From: SCUB01 sp041918675
GTDB taxonomy: Bacteria; Pseudomonadota; Alphaproteobacteria; Rhizobiales; Xanthobacteraceae
Assembly: GCA_041918675.1 (NCBI GenBank)
Contig: JAYRVF010000014.1
Span: 620,001-684,000, forward strand
Reading direction: 5' to 3'
Length of the DNA stretch: 64,000 nt
Shown: in pieces, positions 58,772 through 64,000 of the stretch
Layout of the letters: every line of letters begins with the position of its first letter
How positions within the stretch are numbered: the first letter of the stretch is position 1
Made by a program: the position numbers and the translations under genes
The notes under the pieces: generated by a model
What the model was told of the DNA's origin: nothing
The model's database searches: none
The model's input: only the letters and a program-made list of their open reading frames with translations

Positions 58772-59389
58772 ATGACCACCCGCGACGACGCCCGCATGCG
58801 CGACCCCGAGAAGGAGCCCTCCGGCCCGCTCGCGCCATCGCGCCCGCTTTCGGCCGGCGAGCGCGCGCGCCATCTTGCCGGCATCCACGCCGCGCTGGAG
58901 GCGGAAGCGACGCTCCGGGAGCGGCCCGGCATTCCCGGCCTCGACTTCTACCGCGCGAGCCATGCCAAATGGCGGCGGACGCACCGCTGGCTGCGCGACG
59001 ATCCCTACCGCGACCGCGCGTCCGCGTCCCGCTCGGCGCAATGGCGCGAGGCGCTCGACCGCCTGCGCCCGGCGCGCGATCCCGAGCTGATCGAATGGCT
59101 GGTGCTGCAGGCCGAGGTCGCGCGCAACCTGGAACGCGGCATCCAGGACATGCGCCCGCGCAAGAGCGGGCCGACCTGGCTCGTCGCCTGCGAATATCTC
59201 GCCAACCGCGAGCGCAAGGCCCTCGTGCTCCTGCAATGGGCCGAGGCGGCCGCGACCGAAGGCTGCTTCACCGTCGATTCGGACTGGCACGCGCGCACGC
59301 GGGCAATTCTCGGCCGCGAACCGGCCGAATTCGGTCCCGGCGCCGGGGGCCACGAGGGCGTGCCCTGGCCTGACCGCGAGGAAGGCTGA
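58772..59389 (+). CDS. Conserved-looking hypothetical protein
   Basis: 205 residues, soluble, Arg/Trp/Ala-rich. The middle reads like a real helical domain (LDFYRASHAKWRRTHRWLRDD, LIEWLVLQAEVARNLERGI, TWLVACEYLANRERKALVLL). No motif for catalysis or DNA binding stands out, and I do not recognise the family. It is convergent with the YkgJ gene, with 34 bases between stops. The minus-strand ORF covering the same bases has a less protein-like composition, so this strand is preferred. Confidence 0.6.
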   Translation: MTTRDDARMRDPEKEPSGPLAPSRPLSAGERARHLAGIHAALEAEATLRERPGIPGLDFYRASHAKWRRTHRWLRDDPYRDRASASRSAQWREALDRLRPARDPELIEWLVLQAEVARNLERGIQDMRPRKSGPTWLVACEYLANRERKALVLLQWAEAAATEGCFTVDSDWHARTRAILGREPAEFGPGAGGHEGVPWPDREEG

Positions 59390-59423
59390 CGCGCGGGCCT
59401 TTGCCCTTCCGCCCAAATCCGTA

Positions 59424-60398
59424 TCAGGTGCCGCCGAGCTCGCCGCGCGCCTTGGCGATCGCCTTGCTGAGCACGTGTTCCTGAAGCTGCAAGGTCGGCT
59501 CGTTGAACAGAATGGCGCAAAGCCAGTCGAGCGCGAGCTTGAGCAGCACCTCGTCGTCGGTCGCGATCTCGGGCCGCATCTCCGCGGCGATCGCGTAGCG
59601 GTCGAGAAACGTCGTCTCGAACACGAAACGGCGAAAGGCGTCGAGATCGGTCGTCGCCATCATGAACATCTTGCGCGTGCGCTCGTCGGGCTCCTTGCCC
59701 CAGGGGCCGCCCAGCGTCTTCCACGAGGCGAGCTTCATCAGGATGTGGATCCAGCCGCGATTGTGCACGTCATAGGGCTCCACGCCCTGATCGGCGCGGA
59801 ACTCGGCGACCGTCTGCTCCTGGGCCTCGTCGTGGCCGCGGCAATGCGGCTCCTTGACCAGAAAATAGAAATCCTCCGGCGCGTCGTGGCCCTTCATCTT
59901 CACCGAGGCAAGACCGAGCGGATAATAGCGGCAGGCGGCCGGGCGATCCTCATAAACGGTGCAGCCCTTGACCTCGTCGAGGAAGATGCAGGCCCGCTTC
60001 GGCCCGCCCTTGTCGATGCGGCGCAGCTTGAGCACGGGCATGCCCGAGGCCTCGTGCACGGCCTCGCTGCCGATGGCGCGGCCGACCTCGCCGGGGCGCG
60101 CGCCGAGATTGCGCGACAGGCGGATGAGATCATAGGGCGTGAGCGTGATGTCGGTATCGTGGCAGCACTCGTTCCAGCACGAGACGCCCGAATGGCACTT
60201 GAAGCAGAACGAATTCTCGCCGGACAGCCGCACCGGCAGCACAGGGCCCGCCGCAGCGCTCTTGATCGCGCCGACGATCGGAACGTCGAGGTCGGCCTCC
60301 GCCGCGCGTCGCCGCGCGTCCTCGGCGGCATCCGTTTCCTCGTCGTGCCCCGCCCGCGCGTCCTCGTCCCGGTCGATCGCCTTGTCTGAATCGGACAT
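59424..60398 (-). CDS. YkgJ family cysteine-cluster protein
   Basis: 324-residue protein. The YkgJ core (about residues 60-200) has CFKCHSGVSCWNECCHDTDI, then GCTVYEDRPAACRYYPLG and a further Cys in VKEPHCRGHDE, likely binding zinc or iron-sulfur. An acidic N-terminal 40 residues precede it, and a helical C-terminal part of about 120 residues is beyond the usual core. Function is unknown. It sits upstream of the CBS/apr region with repeats between, so operon membership is doubtful. Confidence 0.83.
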   Translation of the reverse strand: MSDSDKAIDRDEDARAGHDEETDAAEDARRRAAEADLDVPIVGAIKSAAAGPVLPVRLSGENSFCFKCHSGVSCWNECCHDTDITLTPYDLIRLSRNLGARPGEVGRAIGSEAVHEASGMPVLKLRRIDKGGPKRACIFLDEVKGCTVYEDRPAACRYYPLGLASVKMKGHDAPEDFYFLVKEPHCRGHDEAQEQTVAEFRADQGVEPYDVHNRGWIHILMKLASWKTLGGPWGKEPDERTRKMFMMATTDLDAFRRFVFETTFLDRYAIAAEMRPEIATDDEVLLKLALDWLCAILFNEPTLQLQEHVLSKAIAKARGELGGT

Positions 60399-60485
60399 GA
60401 TGCCTGTTCTTCGCCGTTAGCCGATGAGACGCCGGAGCCGCTACGCCCGCGCGCATTCCAAAAACCCAAAGCATTTGTTCCCCAG

Positions 60486-60587
60486 CGACGGAATCGCCCC
60501 GGGGGGACAAGGAAATGCTCCGGCGTCAAAGCCTTGAGCAAATCCCGGTCGCGAAAGCGGCGTCCACTTTCGCGGGATTTGCTCTAG
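60486..60587 (-). repeat. Dispersed palindromic repeat, copy C
   Basis: Minus-strand copy CTAGAGCAAATCCCGCGAAA pairing with TTTCGCGACCGGGATTTGCTC, then CCGGAGCATTTC and CGATTCC as in copy A. It starts 88 bases upstream of the YkgJ start; unlike the other copies its TAG is not a gene's stop. Confidence 0.85.
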
Positions 60588-60685
60588 TCCAGAACGGGCC
60601 GCGACGCAAAGCCCGCCGCGCCGGCCCGGCGACAGGCTCGGACAAGCGCCGAACCGCGGCGGCTGGCGCCGTTGGAGCGTCTCAC

Positions 60686-60788
60686 GGCGAGACGGAATCA
60701 TCCCGCCGGAATGAGCCGCTCCGGAGTGAAGGCGTCGCGCAAGTCCCGGCCGCGAATGCGATGTCGAGGTTCGCGGGATTTGCTCTAG
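60686..60788 (-). repeat. Dispersed palindromic repeat, copy D
   Basis: Minus-strand copy starting CTAGAGCAAATCCCGCGAA, more diverged in the middle, with the CTCCGGAG and GATTCCGTCTCGCC second half. Its TAG (60787-60785) is the stop codon of the CBS-domain gene. Confidence 0.8.
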
Positions 60789-61225
60789 CGATGCCGCGCC
60801 GCGATCACCGCGTCGCGCAGGATGTTGACCTCGTCGCGGGTTTCCATGAGCCGGGCCGCGAGCGCGTCGCGGATCGAAATCATGGCCACGACCGTGTCGC
60901 CGTCGACCGCGGGCAGATGGCGGATGCGGTTGTCGTTCATCTGCTTCTGAACGACCGACATCTCGTCGTCGAGGCGGCAGGTGATGACCTTGGCGCGCAT
61001 CAGGTCGCGCACGCGCCGGCCTTCCAGGCGAACGCCGTCCTTGGCGAAGGAGCGCACCAGATCGCGCTCGGAAATGATGCCGACGAGCTTGTGGCCGGCC
61101 TCGCATACCGGCAGCGCGCCGATGTTGAAATTGCTCAGGCGCGTCGCCACCGTCTCGATGGACTCGTCGGCCGAGCAGGTCACCAATTGCGAATTCAGCA
61201 ACTTCAGATAATCACCGACCTTCAT
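60785..61225 (-). CDS. CBS-domain-pair protein
   Basis: 146 residues made of two CBS domains: VGDYLKLLNSQLVTCSADESI to VGIISERDLVRSF, and VRDLMRAKVITCRLDDEM to VAMISIRDALAAR. Stand-alone CBS pairs bind adenosine nucleotides (AMP, ATP, SAM) and regulate partners. Being next after aprA, whose reaction uses AMP/APS, a regulatory link is imaginable but not shown. The gap to aprA is 113 bases. Confidence 0.9.
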   Translation of the reverse strand: MKVGDYLKLLNSQLVTCSADESIETVATRLSNFNIGALPVCEAGHKLVGIISERDLVRSFAKDGVRLEGRRVRDLMRAKVITCRLDDEMSVVQKQMNDNRIRHLPAVDGDTVVAMISIRDALAARLMETRDEVNILRDAVIAARHR

Positions 61226-61338
61226 GCGCCGCTCCCCTTGATTTGCTCCCAGATCGTCTTGCTTGTTGCGCCCGGCTCGCGGGCGAACGACGCGATTGGG
61301 GCCGGACTTTTCGGCCCGGCCCCAATCTCACCTCGAAA

Positions 61339-63297
61339 TCAGTGCTTGCCCTGGCCGCCGTAGGTCTTCGGCACGAGGTCCTTGTGCGGAACCTTCTTGA
61401 GCGTCCACTGCTTGGTCTCGGGGTCGAAGCGCGAATTGACGAACACCTTCCAGTTGGCGTCGTCGAGCTTCGGATAGTCCGCGCGATAGTAGAAGCCGGG
61501 ATAGCGGGTTTCCTCGCGGAAATGGATGTGACGCATATGCGCCTCGCCGGCCCAGAGGCGATGGTAGTTCTCCCAGGCGCGCAGGAGCTCGTGCAGATCC
61601 TTGGCGCGCATGTTGAGGCTGTCTTCCTTCAGCATCGCCAGGTAGTGCGTGGCGCGCTTGAGCATTTCGCCGTTGGTCTGGTAGAGCGTCGCGACGCCGG
61701 CGACGTACTCGTCCATGATCTTCTGCAGGCGCATCTGGAACATGCGCGGCGTGATGTAGAACGGGTTGACGTCCTCGGCGGTCGTCTTGTCCTTGTGCTC
61801 GATATAGTTGCGCACCGGACGATAGATTTCCTCCGTGATGGCCTTGATGTCGCCCTTGAGCACCGGCTTGAAGTCGGCGTTGTCGAGGCAATAACGGACC
61901 ATGGTCTTGCCGGCGATGCGGCCTTCGGCGTGGCTTCCGCTCGAGAACTTGTGGCCGGAGGCGCCGACGCCGTCGCCGGCGGTGAACAGGCCGTTCACCG
62001 TGGTCATGCGGTTGTAGCCCCACTGCCATTCCGGCGGCGCGATGTCTTCCGGACCAGACACCCAGATGCCGCAGCAGCCCGAATGCGAGCCGAGCAGATA
62101 GGGCTCGGTCGGCATCAGCTCGGACACCTGCTGCTCGGGACGGATGTTGAGGCCCGCCCAGACGCCGGCCTGGCCGATGCACATGTCGAGGAAGTCTTCC
62201 CAGGCTTCCGCCTCGAGGTGCTTGACCTCCTTCGGCGTCAGCGTCTCGGCGAGCTTCTTCATCGCGGCCGGGGTGTCCATCAGGATCGGCCCGCGGCCTT
62301 CGCGCATTTCCTTGAGCATCGCGTGATTGCGCAGGCAGGCCGGCACCACGAACGCCTTGTCGTAAGGCGCGAACTCGGTGAGCATGTCCGCGTTACGGGT
62401 GACGTAGTCCTCGCCGAAGGCGTTGGTCGCCTTGGACTTGAACAGCAGGAACCAGGCGCCGACCGGACCGTAGCCGTCCTTGAAGCGGGTCGGCACGAAG
62501 CGGTTTTCCATCATGGTGAGTTCGGCGCCGACCTCGGCCGCCATGGCGTAGGTCGATCCCGCGTTCCACACCGGATACCACACGCGGCCCATGCCCTCGC
62601 CGGTGGTGCGCGGACGGAACACGTTCACCGCGCCGCCGGCGACATTGAGGATCGCCTTGGCCTTGAAGACAAAAAGCTTGTGCTCGCGCACCGAGAAGCC
62701 GACCGCGCCGGCGATCTTGTTGGGGTTGTTGGCGTCGAGCAGGTACTTCACGATGAAGACGCGCTCGTAGATGTTCTCCATCCCCAGCGCCTTCTTGGCG
62801 GCTTCGGCGACGATGGTCTTGTAGCCTTCGCCGTTGATCATGATCTGCCAGCGGCCCGAACGCACCGGGTTGCCGCCGTCCTTCAGCGGCTTGCCGCCGG
62901 CCTTCTGCCAGGAAGCGCCGTCGACGCGGCCGCCTTCCATTTCCTTCCAGATCGGCAGGCCCCATTCCTCGAACAGATGCACCGAATCATCGACGTGACG
63001 GCCGACGTCATAGACGAGGTCGTCGCGGGTGATGCCCATGAGGTCGGCCGAAACGTAGCGGCAATAATCCTCGGGGGAGTTCTTGGGGCCGAGATAGGTG
63101 TTGATGGCCGACAGGCCCATCGCCACCGCGCCGGAACGATCCATCGCCGCCTTGTCGACCAGCGTGATCTTCACCTTGTCGCCCGCCCAGCGCTTGGCTT
63201 CGAACGCCGCGCCGCAGGCGGCCATGCCGCCGCCGACGATCAGGATGTCGGTTTCGATCTCGACGATTTGCGGATTACCAAAACTCGGTTCGCTCAT
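61339..63297 (-). CDS. aprA: Adenylylsulfate (APS) reductase alpha subunit AprA
   Basis: 652-residue FAD enzyme interconverting APS with sulfite and AMP in the cytoplasm. FAD motif ILIVGGGMAACGAAFEAKRW at residues 18-37, WGLPIWKEMEGGRVDGASW, LNVAGGAVNVFRP, and the conserved active-site block SHSGCCGIWVSGPEDI. TAGDGVGASGHKFSSGSHAE and the C-terminal LLRAWENYHRLWAGEAHMRH match the dissimilatory type, not the assimilatory CysH. In a nitrate-reducing alphaproteobacterium the likely direction is sulfite oxidation to APS, which is inference. It follows aprB by about 100 bases. sat, aprM and qmoABC are not in the window. Confidence 0.95.
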   Translation of the reverse strand: MSEPSFGNPQIVEIETDILIVGGGMAACGAAFEAKRWAGDKVKITLVDKAAMDRSGAVAMGLSAINTYLGPKNSPEDYCRYVSADLMGITRDDLVYDVGRHVDDSVHLFEEWGLPIWKEMEGGRVDGASWQKAGGKPLKDGGNPVRSGRWQIMINGEGYKTIVAEAAKKALGMENIYERVFIVKYLLDANNPNKIAGAVGFSVREHKLFVFKAKAILNVAGGAVNVFRPRTTGEGMGRVWYPVWNAGSTYAMAAEVGAELTMMENRFVPTRFKDGYGPVGAWFLLFKSKATNAFGEDYVTRNADMLTEFAPYDKAFVVPACLRNHAMLKEMREGRGPILMDTPAAMKKLAETLTPKEVKHLEAEAWEDFLDMCIGQAGVWAGLNIRPEQQVSELMPTEPYLLGSHSGCCGIWVSGPEDIAPPEWQWGYNRMTTVNGLFTAGDGVGASGHKFSSGSHAEGRIAGKTMVRYCLDNADFKPVLKGDIKAITEEIYRPVRNYIEHKDKTTAEDVNPFYITPRMFQMRLQKIMDEYVAGVATLYQTNGEMLKRATHYLAMLKEDSLNMRAKDLHELLRAWENYHRLWAGEAHMRHIHFREETRYPGFYYRADYPKLDDANWKVFVNSRFDPETKQWTLKKVPHKDLVPKTYGGQGKH

Positions 63298-63400
63298 TGT
63301 ATTCCCCCGTCATGCGACTCCAGGCAATCCCAGGCCCGGCCCACGCATCGTTAAAAAAGAATGCTTCGCTCGCGCCGCTCGGGCGGATCGAAAGACCGGA

Positions 63401-63826
63401 TCAAGAAATCTTGGGAAGCTGCTTGCCCTCTTCGGTGAAGAGGAGCTGGCTCTTGAGGTCGCCCCCGCCGGGCTTGTTGCCATACGGATCGATCGAGCCG
63501 ACCGGCGTGGTGCGGACCGGGAACTTGAAGCGCTTCACTTCGCCGTCGCGGAACTTGATCGTCCACATGATGGCGTTGTCGGTGCGCAGCGGAATGGCGG
63601 CGCCACCCATCGGCACCCAATCCTGGAACGCGCGAACTTCAATGGCCTGCTGCGGGCAGGCCTTCACGCAGCATTGGCATTCCCAGCACTGATCCGGCTC
63701 CTGGTTGAACGCCTTCATGCGCGTGGTGTCGAGCTTCATCAGGTCGTTGGGGCAAATGTACATGCACGCCGTGACCTGACCCCCCTTGCAACCGTCACAC
63801 TTCTCCGTGTGCACGAATGTCGGCAT
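63401..63826 (-). CDS. aprB: Adenylylsulfate reductase beta subunit AprB
   Basis: 141-residue electron-transfer subunit with two [4Fe-4S] clusters: CDGCKGGQVTACMYICP near residue 10 and CWECQCCVKACPQQAIEVRA near 45. Conserved beta-sheet region RTDNAIMWTIKFRDGEVKRF and the tail wrapping AprA follow. The GGCKG-like CDGCKGG insert is the AprB hallmark. Strong ribosome site GGGAGGA 5 bases before ATG 63826. It forms the usual aprBA order with aprA. Confidence 0.95.
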   Translation of the reverse strand: MPTFVHTEKCDGCKGGQVTACMYICPNDLMKLDTTRMKAFNQEPDQCWECQCCVKACPQQAIEVRAFQDWVPMGGAAIPLRTDNAIMWTIKFRDGEVKRFKFPVRTTPVGSIDPYGNKPGGGDLKSQLLFTEEGKQLPKIS

Positions 63827-64000
63827 TACGTCCTCCCTGATCGCTTCGCGATCACTGCGAATTGCTGAAAACCAATTTTCGGAAGATCGCGCCCGCGACA
63901 GCGGCGTCGCTATGCGAGCCCAGATCACACGGCGCCCCCCCGGGCGATCGGTCTATACGTTATATATTCATATCTTGCAATATCTGTGATAAAGAATATT
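63827..64000 (-). other. Upstream region of aprBA
   Basis: No ORF is supported. The last 60 bases are strikingly AT-rich (ATATATTCATATCTTG and neighbours) and likely carry the aprBA promoter, but I cannot fix -35 and -10 boxes or an operator. Confidence 0.35.

Noticed and set aside
58610..59416. Minus-strand ORF of 268 codons overlapping the hypothetical at 58772
   Set aside because: Its composition is shadow-like, whereas the plus-strand product has Trp/Tyr-containing helical segments of normal protein character.

Overview
The window is high-GC bacterial chromosome, densely coding on both strands. It fits an alphaproteobacterium of the Hyphomicrobiales (Rhizobiales). Support comes from a CpdR response regulator beside an N-formylglutamate amidohydrolase, a HisN-type phosphatase next to an MmgR/suhB-like small RNA, a ROSE-type RNA thermometer before an Hsp20 gene, a speF-like leader before ornithine decarboxylase, and a homospermidine synthase. 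Genus cannot be fixed from the sequence alone. The redox genes suggest a facultatively denitrifying organism that can use formate and inorganic sulfur.

Layout. 1-8210: start of a nosZ gene that looks clade II (Sec-exported), a DUF2946 gene, then the complete periplasmic nitrate reductase cluster napFDAGHBC with a strong terminator. 8315-14822: tRNA-Val, cpdR, N-formylglutamate amidohydrolase, the antisense small RNA, hisN, an amidase, a lysophospholipase-like hydrolase and a thermometer-controlled hsp20. 14823-21589: a structured gltB leader and gltBD. 21590-31745: envelope and housekeeping genes (DUF459 esterase, MltB, GalU, outer-membrane barrel, KdsD, NfeD/SPFH pair, ferrochelatase). 31805-38443: TRAP permeases, an M3 peptidase/DUF1007/NicO nickel-cobalt operon and a small membrane protein. 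38640-44017: polyamine block (speF-like leader, ODC, GNAT, RidA, CDF transporter, homospermidine synthase). 44027-49920: zinc and ion block (WD40 protein, COG0523 GTPase, znuBC with a His-repeat protein behind a Zur-type operator, two-part permease, CrcB). 50040-54502: NAD-dependent formate dehydrogenase. 54741-58440: an accessory zone with a pentapeptide-repeat protein, a decayed phage DUF2190 gene, an HTH protein, a tRNA-like gene with an interrupted anticodon loop, an AT-richer DUF2442-membrane fusion, and tandem copies of the initiator-tRNA 5-prime end. 58772-64000: a hypothetical gene, a YkgJ cysteine-cluster protein, a CBS-domain protein and dissimilatory adenylylsulfate reductase aprBA.

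How the parts fit. NapC/NapGH can pass quinol electrons to NapAB, NosZ completes N2O reduction, formate dehydrogenase supplies NADH, and AprBA (probably running as sulfite to APS) would supply electrons from sulfur. GltBD assimilates ammonium. ODC plus homospermidine synthase make sym-homospermidine. The most unusual items are the ~100-125-bp repeat family whose first three bases are the stop codon of three different genes, the interrupted tRNA, the DUF2442-membrane fusion and the tRNA-fMet-derived repeats.
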